Positions 41,611 to 52,049 of a DNA stretch of 64,000 bases are shown here, piece after piece; positions within the stretch are counted from its first letter, which is position 1, and the number at the start of each line of letters is the position of its first letter. The position numbers and the translations under genes are program-made. Source of the DNA: Cryobacterium lactosi (GTDB taxonomy: Bacteria; Actinomycetota; Actinomycetes; Actinomycetales; Microbacteriaceae). The stretch spans positions 1 to 64,000 of the forward strand of contig NZ_SOHM01000015.1 in assembly GCF_004403945.1 (NCBI RefSeq), in the 5' to 3' direction. Under the pieces are notes generated by a model that searched no databases, was not told where the DNA came from, and saw only the letters and a program-made list of their open reading frames with translations.

Positions 41611-42687
41611 ATGGGGATCAGGCCCCAGGATCCAGCCCCGGTAGCTATGAACAACAACGCAGACGACACCACGAACAACAACACGAACCACGAGATGAAC
41701 AGCAACAACACCCCCGAACATCCGGCCGCGAAGCCGCAGCTCAACGAGATCCACACCCCGGTGCTGCTCGAGCGCAGCATCGAACTCCTCGGCCCGGCCA
41801 TCGAGAAGCCCGGAGCGGTCCTCGTCGACGCCACGCTGGGCATGGGCGGCCACGCCGAGGCCATGCTGACCCGGTTCCCGGGGCTGACGCTGGTGGGACT
41901 GGACCGCGACCTCGACGCCCTCGCCGTCGCCGAGGAACGCCTCAAGCCCTTCCAGGGCCGCATCCACCTCGTGCACACCGTCTATGATGGGATCCTCGAC
42001 GCCCTCGCCGGCCTCGGCATCAGCGAGGTCCAGGGCATCCTCTTCGACCTCGGCGTCTCCAGCATGCAACTCGACCAAGTCGAGCGCGGCTTCTCCTACT
42101 CCAAGGACGCCCCGCTGGACATGCGCATGGACAGCACCTCTCCGCTCACCGCCGAGCGGATCCTCGCCGACTACAGCGAGGCCGACCTTCGCCGCATCTT
42201 CCAGGAGTACGGCGAAGAGAAGCTCGCCGGCCGCTACGCCAAGGCGATCGTCGAAGCGCGGACAACGACTCCCTTCGTCAGGTCCGCGCAACTCGTCGAG
42301 GTCATCACCAAGGTCACCCCGGTCGCCGTTCAGCGCATGGGCCACCCCGCCAAGAGGGTCTTCCAGGCGCTCCGCATCGAGGTCAACCAGGAGCTCGCCG
42401 TCCTCGAACGCGCCATCCCGGCCGCGATGGAAGCCGTCGCCGTCGGCGGCCGAATCGTCTCGATGGCCTACCAGTCACTCGAAGACCGCATCGTCAAGCG
42501 GATGTTCGCCGCCGCGTCGACGTCGAGCGCACCGGCTGGACTGCCTGTGGAGCTCCCGGAACACAAACCGCTGTTCACCCTGCTGATCCGGGGCGCCGAA
42601 CTGGCATCCGACGAAGAAAAAGCAATCAACCCCCGTGCAACATCGGTTCGCCTGCGTGCCGCCGAACGACTGAGGAGAGCCGAATGA
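41611..42687 (+). CDS. rsmH: 16S rRNA (cytosine1402-N4)-methyltransferase
   Basis: SAM-dependent methyltransferase of 358 aa modifying C1402 in the ribosomal P site. SAM motif [15 protein letters not shown] and the [10 protein letters not shown] block are conserved. The first 40 residues are an unusual Asn/Asp-rich low-complexity extension (AAC repeats at 41647-41712). Start uncertain: ATG 41611 (GGCGGAACGG upstream) or ATG 41647 after the first 12 codons. Overlaps the next start as ATGA. Confidence 0.93.
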   Translation: MGIRPQDPAPVAMNNNADDTTNNNTNHEMNSNNTPEHPAAKPQLNEIHTPVLLERSIELLGPAIEKPGAVLVDATLGMGGHAEAMLTRFPGLTLVGLDRDLDALAVAEERLKPFQGRIHLVHTVYDGILDALAGLGISEVQGILFDLGVSSMQLDQVERGFSYSKDAPLDMRMDSTSPLTAERILADYSEADLRRIFQEYGEEKLAGRYAKAIVEARTTTPFVRSAQLVEVITKVTPVAVQRMGHPAKRVFQALRIEVNQELAVLERAIPAAMEAVAVGGRIVSMAYQSLEDRIVKRMFAAASTSSAPAGLPVELPEHKPLFTLLIRGAELASDEEKAINPRATSVRLRAAERLRRAE

Positions 42688-43271
42688 GCGACAACCTGGC
42701 CCGGGTGCTGACAGCTGACGCACGGCCCCAATTCACCGAACGCCCTGGCGCCGACGAACGCCGTCACATCGAGATCGTCAGCCCGAGCACGCACAAGCGT
42801 CCCCGCGTCGTCTACGCGCTCTCGGCCGTCGCCTGTGTCGGCGCCATCGTCATCGCCCAGCTGCTGCTGAGCGTGGGGATCTCCCAGGGGGCCTACGAGA
42901 TCTCGGCCCTGCGCGCCAGCCAGGTGGAACTGGGCCGCACCGCCGACAGCGTGAGCGAAGACCTGATCCGGGTGTCCTCTCCGCAGAGCCTGGCCGCCAA
43001 CGCCGAGGCGCTCGGCATGGTCAGCAACTCCACACCGGCCTACCTGCGGCTCTCCGACGGCGCCGTCCTCGGCGCTCCCACCTCCGCCAGCGGCAGCCAG
43101 GCCGGTGCCGCCAGCCTGGTCCCGAACTCCCTGCTCACCGGCGTGCCGCTGGTCACCCAGGTACCCGCAGGCGGCCAGGGGGCCAGCGTCGCCTCCGGCG
43201 CGCCTGCCGCCGGAACCGCCCCTGTGGCAGTTACGGTAGCCGACGGCCTGCCGTCGCCGACTACTCGATAG
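42684..43271 (+). CDS. ftsL: FtsL-like bitopic division protein
   Basis: Protein of 195 aa with a cytoplasmic N-terminus, one transmembrane helix (about 44-64) and an extracellular part beginning with a short coiled-coil-like stretch ([20 protein letters not shown]), then an Ala/Gly/Ser/Val-rich tail. Sequence similarity to FtsL is weak, as usual, so the name rests on position between rsmH and ftsI, topology and size. It would act with FtsB/FtsQ/FtsW/FtsI in the divisome. Confidence 0.7.
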   Translation: MSDNLARVLTADARPQFTERPGADERRHIEIVSPSTHKRPRVVYALSAVACVGAIVIAQLLLSVGISQGAYEISALRASQVELGRTADSVSEDLIRVSSPQSLAANAEALGMVSNSTPAYLRLSDGAVLGAPTSASGSQAGAASLVPNSLLTGVPLVTQVPAGGQGASVASGAPAAGTAPVAVTVADGLPSPTTR

Positions 43272-43305
43272 ACGCCGGTACAGTCCGATACAGGAGGACC
43301 ACCAC

Positions 43306-45084
43306 GTGGCGAAAACAAACATGTCCAGCAAACGCAGGGTCGCGGCCACGGTCGTCGTGCTCTTCGCCATCATCGGCCTGTTCGTGGTGCGCCTCGTCGA
43401 CATCCAGGTTGTGCGGGCCGAGACCCTCAGCGCCGACTCGCTCGGCAACCGATCGGTCGAGCGCACCGTCTACGGATCGCGCGGCGAAATCCTCGACGCC
43501 AACGGCGTCGTGCTGGCCGGAACCGTGATGCGGTACGACGTGGCCCTCTCGCCCAAGAACGCCTCGCCGTTCACCCGCACCGTCGACGGGGTCGAGACGT
43601 CGGTTCCCCTGGCCCAGTCCGTCGCGGAAATCGGCGCTGTTGTCGGCCTGTCCGCCGATCAGGTCCAGGCCCTGATCACCGACTCCCTCGCCGACAACCC
43701 CAAGTCCGACTACGCCCTCGTGGCCAAGAAGGTCGGCGTTGACGCGTTCAGGGAGCTGTATGCGCTCGAGATCCCCTGGCTGACCTTCACGCAGAACCCC
43801 GGCCGGGTCTACCCCAACGGTGCCGTCGCAGGCAATATCGTCGGCTTCGTCTCGTCAGAGGGCGAGGCGCAGGCCGGACTCGAGGCCGGCGAAGACTCCT
43901 GCCTCGCCAGCAACAACGGCATCGAAACCTACGAGCGCGGTGCCGACGGCGTGCGGCTGCCGGAAAGCACCGTTGCCACGGAGCCCGCCGCCGACGGCAG
44001 CGACGTGATCACCACCATCGACTCCGACCTGCAGTTCTTCGTGCAGCAGGTGCTCGCCGAACAGGCCCAGAAGACCGGAGCGGCGTGGGGCAATGTCGTC
44101 GTACAAGAGGTCAAGACCGGCAAGCTGGTCGCAGTGGCCGACTATCCGAGTGTCGACCCGAACGACGTCAGCGCCACCACCAACCCCGAAGATCGCGGCT
44201 CACGCGCCTTCACGGCTTCCTACGAGCCTGGCTCGACGTTCAAGGCCCTCACCGCAGCCTCCGTCCTCGACGCCGGTCTGGCGACGCCGGACTCGCAGGT
44301 TGTTGCGCCGTACCGCTACCTGCCTGAGAACGGCGCCAATATCAACGACAGCTCGGTGCACGGCGACCTGCGCCTCACCCTCACCGGCGTCCTGATCGAA
44401 TCGTCCAACACCGGCATGTCGTTGTTCGGTGAGCGTCTGAACGACCAGCAGCGTTACGACTACATGACCAAGTTCGGCGTCGGCACCGAAACCGAGAGCG
44501 GCTTCCCCGGTGAAGACCCCGGCATCCTGCACCCGGCCGAAAACTGGGACAACCAGACCGAATACGCCACGATGTTCGGTCAGGGCCTGACCACGACTGC
44601 CCTGCAGGTCTCCAGCATCTACCAGACCATCGCCAACGGTGGCGTGCGGATGCCCGTGCAGCTGGTGTCAGGCTGCCGCGCCGCAGACGGCACGCTGACC
44701 GAGGTTCCCGCGGCCGAGGGCACCCAGGTCGTCTCGGCCTCCGCGGCCCGCGACACGGCGGACATGCTCGAAATGGTCTACCAGCAGGGCTGGCTGGCCG
44801 ACGCCTGGAACATCCCGGGCTACCGGGCGGCCGCTAAGACCGGCACAGCGCAGATGCCCGACGGCAACGGCGGGTACTCCAAGGGGTACCTGGTGTCGGT
44901 GTCCGGGTTCGCCCCGGCCGACGATCCCCAGTACGTCGTTTCGGTGAGTCTGGCCGATCCTGTTAACATGAATTCGTCAGCAGCGTCCGCTCCGGTCTTC
45001 CAAGAGGTCATGAGTCAGGCACTGAAAAAGTACCGGGCAGTTCCCTCGGGCGCCACCGCGCCTGATCTCTCCGGTACCTGGTAA
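43306..45084 (+). CDS. ftsI: Septal peptidoglycan transpeptidase FtsI/PBP3
   Basis: Class B penicillin-binding protein of 592 aa with one N-terminal membrane anchor (about 10-32), a dimerisation/pedestal domain, and transpeptidase domain with S310 in SxxK (GSTFK), S366-S367-N368, and K511-T-G. It crosslinks septal peptidoglycan together with FtsW. GTG 43306 with AGGAGGACC upstream. Confidence 0.95.
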   Translation: MAKTNMSSKRRVAATVVVLFAIIGLFVVRLVDIQVVRAETLSADSLGNRSVERTVYGSRGEILDANGVVLAGTVMRYDVALSPKNASPFTRTVDGVETSVPLAQSVAEIGAVVGLSADQVQALITDSLADNPKSDYALVAKKVGVDAFRELYALEIPWLTFTQNPGRVYPNGAVAGNIVGFVSSEGEAQAGLEAGEDSCLASNNGIETYERGADGVRLPESTVATEPAADGSDVITTIDSDLQFFVQQVLAEQAQKTGAAWGNVVVQEVKTGKLVAVADYPSVDPNDVSATTNPEDRGSRAFTASYEPGSTFKALTAASVLDAGLATPDSQVVAPYRYLPENGANINDSSVHGDLRLTLTGVLIESSNTGMSLFGERLNDQQRYDYMTKFGVGTETESGFPGEDPGILHPAENWDNQTEYATMFGQGLTTTALQVSSIYQTIANGGVRMPVQLVSGCRAADGTLTEVPAAEGTQVVSASAARDTADMLEMVYQQGWLADAWNIPGYRAAAKTGTAQMPDGNGGYSKGYLVSVSGFAPADDPQYVVSVSLADPVNMNSSAASAPVFQEVMSQALKKYRAVPSGATAPDLSGTW

Positions 45085-45088
45085 GAAA

Positions 45089-46672
45089 GTGAGCCTCGTG
45101 ACCGATTTGGCACCGTCGGCTCTCCGTCCTCAACATCCGGTCCCGCGATCGTTGTCCGGACTGGTCGATGAATTTGAGCTAGACACCCGCGGCGACACCG
45201 CGACCCGTGAACTGACCGGCGTGAGCCTCAGCTCGCGCACCGTACAACCCGGCGACCTGTTCGTCGGGGTGCCCGGCCGGATGAGCCACGGGGCAGCATA
45301 TGCCCAGGCCGCCCGCGAAGCCGGTGCCGTCGCCGTGCTGACCGACGAGGCCGGCGCGCTGCTGGCCGCCGACTGCGGCCTTCCCATCCTGATCACCGCC
45401 GATGTGCGTGCCGCGTTGGGCACCGTCGCCGGTTGGATCCATCGGACTGCCGAGAACCCGGCGGACCTCTTCGCCGTCACCGGCACCAATGGCAAGACCA
45501 GCGTCGTCTACCTGCTTTTCGCCATCCTCACCCAGCTCGGTGTCGTCGCCGGGCTCACCTCAACGGCCGAACGCCGGATCGGCGACATCGCCGTGACGAG
45601 TTCGCTGACCACCCCGGAGGCCAGCGAGCTGCACGCCCTCCTGGCCCGGATGCGTGAAGCCGAGGTGCGCGCCGTCGGCATCGAGGTGTCGGCCCAGGCG
45701 ATCAGCAGGCACCGGGTCGACGGCCTCATCTTCGACATCGCCGGCTTCACCAATCTGTCCCACGACCACCTCGACGACTACGCGTCGATGGAGGAATACT
45801 TCCAGTCCAAGCTGGAACTCTTCCAGCCTGACCGCTCCCGCCGCGGCGTGGTCACCGTCGACTCGGAATGGGGCCGCCGCATCGCGGCGGAGAGCCGGAT
45901 CCCGGTCACGACCCTCGCCAACAACCCCGTGGTCGGCTCGGCCGACGCCGACCGCCGTCCGGCCGAAGCTGACTGGCGCATGAACGTTGTACAGGCCGGT
46001 GCCCGCTTCACCGAATTCACCCTCGACGGACCTGACGGCCGACGGCTGCAGACGCGGGTGCCGCTGCTCGGCTGGTACATGGCCGCCAACGCGGCCCTGG
46101 CCATCGTCATGCTGGTGGAGAGCGGCTTCGACCTGGCCGCCATCGAGCATGCCCTCACCCGCGACGGCGGCATCAACGCCTACATCCCTGGACGCGCCGA
46201 GTTGATCTCCGGAGACCGGGGCCCATTGGTCTACATCGACTACGGCCACAGCCCGGATGCCTTCCTCAACACGCTCGGTGCGATCCGCGACTCCACCGCC
46301 GGGCGCATCATCATGGTCTTCGGCGCCGACGGCGACCGGGACAAGACCAAGCGCGCCGCCATGGGCGCCATCGCCGCTCGCGGCGCGGACGCCGTCGTCA
46401 TCACCGACTTCCATCCGCGATTCGAAGACCCGGCCACCATCAGGGCCACCCTGCTCGCCGCGGCCCGCGAGGCAGTGCCGGCGGGGGAACTCTACGAGGT
46501 CCCCGATCCCGCCACAGCCTTCCGCCGCGCCCTGTCGTTGGCCGCGGAGGGCGATGTCGTGCTCTACGCGGGGCCCGGCCACGAGAACTACCAGGAGGTA
46601 GCCGGCGTGAAACTCCCGTACTCAGCCAGGGATGACGCCCGACTCGCCCTGCAGGAAGCCGGGTGGCTGTAA
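45089..46672 (+). CDS. murE: UDP-MurNAc-tripeptide synthetase MurE (atypical specificity motif)
   Basis: Mur ligase of 527 aa adding the third stem-peptide residue in the cytoplasm. ATP loop TGTNGKT is at 131-137, the carbamylated Lys is in FQSKLEL, and GHSPDAF marks domain 3. The specificity loop is DFHPR (440-444) instead of DNPR of meso-DAP enzymes. Microbacteriaceae have B-type peptidoglycan with other third residues (for example diaminobutyrate, ornithine, lysine or homoserine), which would explain the change. Start 45089 GTG after GAAAG; five bases from ftsI. Confidence 0.93.
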   Translation: MSLVTDLAPSALRPQHPVPRSLSGLVDEFELDTRGDTATRELTGVSLSSRTVQPGDLFVGVPGRMSHGAAYAQAAREAGAVAVLTDEAGALLAADCGLPILITADVRAALGTVAGWIHRTAENPADLFAVTGTNGKTSVVYLLFAILTQLGVVAGLTSTAERRIGDIAVTSSLTTPEASELHALLARMREAEVRAVGIEVSAQAISRHRVDGLIFDIAGFTNLSHDHLDDYASMEEYFQSKLELFQPDRSRRGVVTVDSEWGRRIAAESRIPVTTLANNPVVGSADADRRPAEADWRMNVVQAGARFTEFTLDGPDGRRLQTRVPLLGWYMAANAALAIVMLVESGFDLAAIEHALTRDGGINAYIPGRAELISGDRGPLVYIDYGHSPDAFLNTLGAIRDSTAGRIIMVFGADGDRDKTKRAAMGAIAARGADAVVITDFHPRFEDPATIRATLLAAAREAVPAGELYEVPDPATAFRRALSLAAEGDVVLYAGPGHENYQEVAGVKLPYSARDDARLALQEAGWL

Positions 46673-48111
46673 TGATCGCCCTGACCCTGGCCGAGATCGC
46701 CGCCGCCACGAACGGCACCCTTCACCTGTACACCGGGCACCTCGTCGACCCGTCCGCCCCTGACGCCCTGACTGCCGAGTCCGTGGTCGGCGGAGCCGTG
46801 CACACGGACTCCCGTGAGGTCACCGCCGGTGACATCTTCGTCGCCAAGCCCGGGGAAGAGACCGACGGTCACCTCTTCGCGCCGGCCGCCGTCACTGGCG
46901 GCGCCGTCGTGATCATCGTCGAACGGGTGCTGGACCTGCCCGTCGCCCAGGTGCTGGTGCCCGACGCCGTCGTCGCCCTCGGCGACCTCGCCACCGCGGT
47001 GATCACTCGGGTCCGCGCCGCTGGCCGGCTCCAGGTCGTCGGGATCACGGGTTCCAACGGCAAGACCACCACCAAGAACCTCCTGCGCGCCATCCTCGAA
47101 CGTGTCGGACCCACCGTCGCCGCCCGCGCCTCGTTCAACAACGAGGTCGGCGCCCCCTTGACCATGCTCGAAGTCACGGCAGACACCCAGTTCCTCGTTG
47201 CCGAGATGGGCGCAAGCGCCGAGGGCGAGATCCGCCGCCTGGTCCGGATGGCCCGGCCCGACATCGGCATCGTGCTCAAGGTGGGACTTGCCCACGCCGG
47301 CGGGTTCGGCGGTATCGAAGCCACCGTGCGCACCAAATCCGAGATGGTCACCGACCTCGGCCCTACCGACATCGCGATCCTGAACATCGACGACGACCGG
47401 GTGGCCGGCATGGCCGCCGTCACCGCCGCCCGCGTGGTGTGGTTCGGTGAGAGCGACGGCGCAACCGTGCGGGCCTCCGCGATCCACGGCAGCCGCACCG
47501 GAACCAGCTTCACCCTGCACCTGCCGGACGGCGCCAGCCGTCCCGTGTCCTTCAGGGTCCTCGGCGAGCACCACGTGATGAACGCCCTGGCGGCCGCGGC
47601 CGCCGCCGACGCCCTCGGGGTGCCCATCGACGACATCGTCAGTGCGCTCGAGTCCGTCAGCATCGCCGAACGCTGGCGCATGGAGGTCCTCGGTGGTCGG
47701 GATGACGTCACCGTCATCAACGACGCCTACAACGCCAGTCCAGATTCGATGACCGCAGCGCTCAAGACCCTGGCCCAGATTCGGAAGCCCGACGGGCGCA
47801 GCATTGCCGTGCTCGGCGAAATGAGCGAACTGGGGGAGCTGTCCGGCGAGGAACACGACAGGATCGGCCTCCTCGCGGTGCGCCTGAACATCTCCCAACT
47901 CATCGTGGTCGGCCGCGCCGCCCGGCGCATGCACATCAGCACCATCAACGAGGGCTCCTGGGACGGGGAATCGGCGTACGTTGACACCGCGGACGAGGCC
48001 TTCGACCTGCTCCGCGACACCATCAAGCCTGGCGACACCGTGCTCGTCAAATCATCAAATTCAGCTGGACTCCGATTCCTCGGCGACCGACTGGGAAAGT
48101 TGTACTCGTGA
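46672..48111 (+). CDS. murF: UDP-MurNAc-pentapeptide synthetase MurF
   Basis: Mur ligase of 479 aa adding D-Ala-D-Ala to the tripeptide. ATP loop is [10 protein letters not shown], with FNNEVGAPL and [10 protein letters not shown] characteristic of MurF. ATG 46672 overlaps the murE stop (TAATG); an in-frame GTG at 46663 is less likely. Its own stop overlaps mraY as GTGA. Confidence 0.95.
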   Translation: MIALTLAEIAAATNGTLHLYTGHLVDPSAPDALTAESVVGGAVHTDSREVTAGDIFVAKPGEETDGHLFAPAAVTGGAVVIIVERVLDLPVAQVLVPDAVVALGDLATAVITRVRAAGRLQVVGITGSNGKTTTKNLLRAILERVGPTVAARASFNNEVGAPLTMLEVTADTQFLVAEMGASAEGEIRRLVRMARPDIGIVLKVGLAHAGGFGGIEATVRTKSEMVTDLGPTDIAILNIDDDRVAGMAAVTAARVVWFGESDGATVRASAIHGSRTGTSFTLHLPDGASRPVSFRVLGEHHVMNALAAAAAADALGVPIDDIVSALESVSIAERWRMEVLGGRDDVTVINDAYNASPDSMTAALKTLAQIRKPDGRSIAVLGEMSELGELSGEEHDRIGLLAVRLNISQLIVVGRAARRMHISTINEGSWDGESAYVDTADEAFDLLRDTIKPGDTVLVKSSNSAGLRFLGDRLGKLYS

Positions 48112-49202
48112 TTGCCCTCCTGCTGGCCGGAGCGATGTCCCTCGTCTTCACCCTGACGCTGACCCCGCTGTTCATCAGGCTGTTCCACAAGCTGGGCTGG
48201 GGCCAGTTCATCCGCGACGACGGACCCAAGAGCCACCACGCCAAGCGGGGCACCGCCACCATGGGCGGCATCATCATCATCGTGGGCGTCCTGATCAGCT
48301 ACTTCCTGGCGATGTGGGTGCAACAGCGACCGCTCACGGCGTCACCGTTGCTGGTGCTGTTCATGATGGTGGGCCTGGGCATGGTCGGGTTCCTCGACGA
48401 CTACCTCAAGACCCGCAACCAGCGCAGCCTCGGTCTCGGCGGCTGGCAGAAGATCGCCGGGCAGGTCGTCGTCGCCGGCGCCTTCGGTTGGATGGCGCTG
48501 CAGTTCCCGGACAAGTACGGCCAGACTCCGGCGTCCACGCACATCTCCTTCATCAGGGACCTGCCGCTTGACTTCATGAAGCTCGGCACGTTCATCGGGA
48601 TCGCAGCGTTCATCATCTGGATCTGCTTGATCGTGGCCGCCGCCTCAAACGGGGTCAACGTCACCGACGGCCTCGACGGCCTCGCCACCGGATCACTGGT
48701 GTTCGCGATCGGTTCGTACATCATCATCGGGTTCTGGCAGTCCAACCAGTCCTGCAACCCCGGCGGATCCGATATCGCGGACATGTACAAGTGTTACGCA
48801 GGGCCCGAAGCCTTCGACCTGGCCATCGTGGCCGCGGCGATCGTCGGCGGCCTCATCGGCTTCCTCTGGTGGAACACGTCGCCGGCGAAAATCTTCCTCG
48901 GCGACACCGGCTCGCTCGGCCTGGGCGGCGCGCTGGCCGCGCTGGCGATCCTCAGCCGCACCGAACTGCTGTTGGTGCTCATCGGCGGCCTCTTCGTGAT
49001 CGAGGCGGGTTCGGTCATCGTGCAGCGTGCGTACTTCAAGGTCACCAGGGGCAAACGGATCTTCCTGATGAGCCCGATCCATCACCACTTCGAACTCAAA
49101 GGCTGGGCAGAGGTCACCGTCGTGGTGCGATTCTGGATCATCGGCGGTCTGCTCGTGGCCGCCGGCGTCGGAACGTTCTACCTCGAGTGGCTGGCCCGCT
49201 GA
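48108..49202 (+). CDS. mraY: Phospho-MurNAc-pentapeptide translocase
   Basis: Polytopic membrane enzyme of 364 aa, about ten helices, transferring phospho-MurNAc-pentapeptide to undecaprenyl phosphate to form lipid I. Cytosolic motifs seen: [24 protein letters not shown] and [12 protein letters not shown] (the HHH catalytic/metal region). GTG 48108 start, TGATG junction with murD. Confidence 0.96.
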   Translation: MIALLLAGAMSLVFTLTLTPLFIRLFHKLGWGQFIRDDGPKSHHAKRGTATMGGIIIIVGVLISYFLAMWVQQRPLTASPLLVLFMMVGLGMVGFLDDYLKTRNQRSLGLGGWQKIAGQVVVAGAFGWMALQFPDKYGQTPASTHISFIRDLPLDFMKLGTFIGIAAFIIWICLIVAAASNGVNVTDGLDGLATGSLVFAIGSYIIIGFWQSNQSCNPGGSDIADMYKCYAGPEAFDLAIVAAAIVGGLIGFLWWNTSPAKIFLGDTGSLGLGGALAALAILSRTELLLVLIGGLFVIEAGSVIVQRAYFKVTRGKRIFLMSPIHHHFELKGWAEVTVVVRFWIIGGLLVAAGVGTFYLEWLAR

Positions 49203-50758
49203 TGGGCGCCCATTCCTTCGACCCACCCCGCCAGGCCCCGGACCGGCACGGCCGGCTCGACACCCTGACAAGCTGGCACTCGGACTGGACCGGTCTGCGC
49301 GTGGCCGTCCTCGGTCTGGGCATGACGGGATTCGCCGCGGCAGACACCCTGTCCGAACTCGGCGCCGATGTGCTCGTTGTGGCCGGCCGGGCCCCCGACG
49401 ACAGGGCCCGACTGCTCCAGGTGCTCGGTGTACCCCTGGTCACCGCCGATCTGGACGCGGCGCCTGACACGCTGGTCTCCCATGACCCCGAGCTGATCAT
49501 CGTCTCTCCGGGCTTCCATCCCGACCACCCGCTGCTCCAGTGGGCCGCCAGTGCGGCCATCCCGGTCTGGGGCGACATCGAGCTTGCCTGGCGGTTGCGC
49601 GACAAGGTGGGACCCGCCGCTCCCTGGATCCTGGTGACGGGCACCAACGGCAAGACCACGACAGTGCAGCTCGCCGCGACGATGATCGCCGCGGGCGGCC
49701 ACCGCGTCGCACCGTGCGGGAACATCGGTGTTCCCGTCCTCGACGCGATCCGCGACCCGCAGGGCTGGGATGTTCTCGTCGTCGAGCTCTCCAGCTATCA
49801 GCTGCACCACCTGCCGCTGAGCGGTCCCGGCGCCCTGGTGCCGCTCTCCAGCGTCTGCCTCAACATCGCCGACGACCACATCGACTGGCACGGTTCCGCG
49901 CTCGCGTATCGCGACGCGAAGGCCAAGGTCTACGCCAACACCACTGTCGCCTGCGTCTACAACAAGGCCGACCTCGCCACGATGCGTATGGTCGAGGACG
50001 CCGACGTCAGCGATGGCGCCAGGGCAATCGGTTTCGGCCTTGGCGTCCCAGGGCCCAGCGACCTGGGTATCGTCGACGGGATCCTCTGCGATCGCGCGTT
50101 CCTCGAGGACCGCTTCGACAGCGCCATCGAACTCACCACTGTCGCCGACCTCGTCGCCGTCGGCCTCGCCGCACCGCACGTTGTCGCCAACATCCTCGCC
50201 GCCGCCGCATTGGCCAGGTCCTTCGACGTGCCGCCGGACGCCATCCGCGCGGCCCTGGCCACCTTCAGGCTGGACGCGCACCGGATCGAGGTCATCGCGA
50301 CCCACGACGGCATCAGCTGGATCGACGATTCCAAGGCCACCAACCCGCATGCTGCCGACGCGTCGCTTGCTGCGTACGACTCCGTGGTCTGGCTGGTGGG
50401 CGGTCTGCTCAAGGGAGTGGACATCGGCGAGCTCGTCGCCCGGCACGCCGGTCGGCTGCGCGGTGCCGTGGTGATCGGCGTCGAGCGGGCGGAAGTCCTT
50501 GCCGCATTCCGGCGACACGCCCCTGCCCTGCGCGTGTTCGAGATCGACTCGGATGACACTGGACAGGTCATGCCGTCCGCTGTGGATATGGCCGCATCCC
50601 TGGCCGAGGCCGGTGACGTGGTCCTGCTTGCTCCTGCGGCGGCGTCCATGGACCAGTTCGCGAGTTATGCGGAACGCGGGGCGAAGTTCGCCCAGGCCGT
50701 ACACGATTATTTGGGAGGTGGGTCGCATGAAGATCCGTCCTCGTACCCGGGTGCCTGA
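49202..50758 (+). CDS. murD: UDP-MurNAc-L-alanine:D-glutamate ligase
   Basis: Mur ligase of 518 aa, longer than E. coli MurD mainly through an N-terminal extension of about 30 residues. The N-terminal UDP-binding motif is VLGLGMTG, the ATP loop TGTNGKTTT, and the central IADDHIDWHGS and C-terminal DDSKATNPHA blocks are conserved. ATG 49202 overlaps the mraY stop; the 3' end overlaps ftsW by 32 bases. Confidence 0.95.
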   Translation: MGAHSFDPPRQAPDRHGRLDTLTSWHSDWTGLRVAVLGLGMTGFAAADTLSELGADVLVVAGRAPDDRARLLQVLGVPLVTADLDAAPDTLVSHDPELIIVSPGFHPDHPLLQWAASAAIPVWGDIELAWRLRDKVGPAAPWILVTGTNGKTTTVQLAATMIAAGGHRVAPCGNIGVPVLDAIRDPQGWDVLVVELSSYQLHHLPLSGPGALVPLSSVCLNIADDHIDWHGSALAYRDAKAKVYANTTVACVYNKADLATMRMVEDADVSDGARAIGFGLGVPGPSDLGIVDGILCDRAFLEDRFDSAIELTTVADLVAVGLAAPHVVANILAAAALARSFDVPPDAIRAALATFRLDAHRIEVIATHDGISWIDDSKATNPHAADASLAAYDSVVWLVGGLLKGVDIGELVARHAGRLRGAVVIGVERAEVLAAFRRHAPALRVFEIDSDDTGQVMPSAVDMAASLAEAGDVVLLAPAAASMDQFASYAERGAKFAQAVHDYLGGGSHEDPSSYPGA

Positions 50759-52049
50759 GCGCGACGAAAACCAGCGCGGCGATACCCAGCGCGGCAGCAG
50801 CCTGACCAGGATCAACCTCGGCAGGGTCTTCCGGGCCGAATCGACGAACTACCTGCTCCTTCTGGGCACCACTCTCTTCCTGGTGCTCTTCGGCCTGGTC
50901 ATGGTGTTGTCGTCCTCGTCGGTGGACTCTTACCTGGAGGACGCCGGTTTCTACGGCGGCTTGTTCCGGCAAGGCATCTTTGCGGTACTCGGCATCCCGC
51001 TGATGCTGGTGATCAGCCGGCTGCCCGTGGCCTTTTGGAAGCGCGTCGCCTGGCCGGCCCTGGCCGTGGCCTGCTTCTTCCAATGTCTGGTGATTTTCAC
51101 CCCGCTCGGCGTCACCGTCGCTGGGAACACCAACTGGCTCTCCATCGGCGGGGTGCAGTTCCAGCCCTCTGAGGCCATCAAGGTCGCCCTGGTGATCTGG
51201 CTCGGCGTGATCCTTGCACAGAAGCAGGACAAGCTCGACGACTGGCGCCACGTGTACATCCCGGTGTTCGGCGTCGGCGGCGGCTCGGTCATGCTGGTGA
51301 TGATCGGCGGTGACCTCGGGACCGTGATCATCATGGCCGGGATCCTCTTCGGAGCGCTGTTCTTCGCCGGTGTGCGGCTGCGGATGCTCGCCCTGCCGCT
51401 GGGTATCGGCGTCGTCGCCGGCGGCCTGCTGGCGATCAGCAGCGAAAACCGGATGACCCGCATCCTGAGCTTCGCCGTCGACGGCTGCGATGAGCTGAAC
51501 GGCACCATCTCGGCCGCCTGCTGGCAACCCCTGCACGGCACCTGGGCCTTGGCCAACGGGGGAGTGTTCGGCGCGGGCCTGGGCAACTCCAAGGCCAAAT
51601 GGTCGTGGTTGCCGGCCGCGGACAACGACTACATCTTCGCCATCATCGGTGAAGAGCTCGGCCTGATCGGCGCCGTCGTTGTGCTGCTGATGTTCGTCCT
51701 GCTGGCATTCGCGTTCATCCGTATCATGCGCGGCACCACCAACATGCAGATCAGGGTGACCACCTCGGCCGTCATGGTCTGGATCATCGGCCAGGCCCTG
51801 GTCAACATCGGTGTGGTGCTCGGCGTGCTCCCGGTGCTCGGCGTGCCGCTCCCATTGATCTCTGCCGGTGGCACGGCTCTGCTCACGACCCTCGGCGCGA
51901 TCGGTGTCGTGCTGTCCTTCGCCCGAAGCGACCACAACCTGGCCGAAGGGTCCACGATCCGCGCCGCTGCGCCTGCACGTCCGGCTCCGGCCGTCCCCAC
52001 CCGCCTGGCTCCGGTGCCGGGCGGTCCGAAACGAGGAAGCACCCGATGA
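50727..52049 (+). CDS. ftsW: Lipid II polymerase FtsW
   Basis: SEDS-family glycosyltransferase of 440 aa with about ten transmembrane helices. It polymerises glycan strands at the septum together with FtsI. Conserved segments include QPSEAIKVAL, GGDLGTV and the C-terminal GVPLPLISAGGT loop. ATG 50727 lies inside the end of murD and has a GGGAGGTGGG site. C-terminal tail is Ala/Pro-rich and probably disordered. Overlaps murG as ATGA. Confidence 0.95.
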   Translation: MKIRPRTRVPERDENQRGDTQRGSSLTRINLGRVFRAESTNYLLLLGTTLFLVLFGLVMVLSSSSVDSYLEDAGFYGGLFRQGIFAVLGIPLMLVISRLPVAFWKRVAWPALAVACFFQCLVIFTPLGVTVAGNTNWLSIGGVQFQPSEAIKVALVIWLGVILAQKQDKLDDWRHVYIPVFGVGGGSVMLVMIGGDLGTVIIMAGILFGALFFAGVRLRMLALPLGIGVVAGGLLAISSENRMTRILSFAVDGCDELNGTISAACWQPLHGTWALANGGVFGAGLGNSKAKWSWLPAADNDYIFAIIGEELGLIGAVVVLLMFVLLAFAFIRIMRGTTNMQIRVTTSAVMVWIIGQALVNIGVVLGVLPVLGVPLPLISAGGTALLTTLGAIGVVLSFARSDHNLAEGSTIRAAAPARPAPAVPTRLAPVPGGPKRGSTR

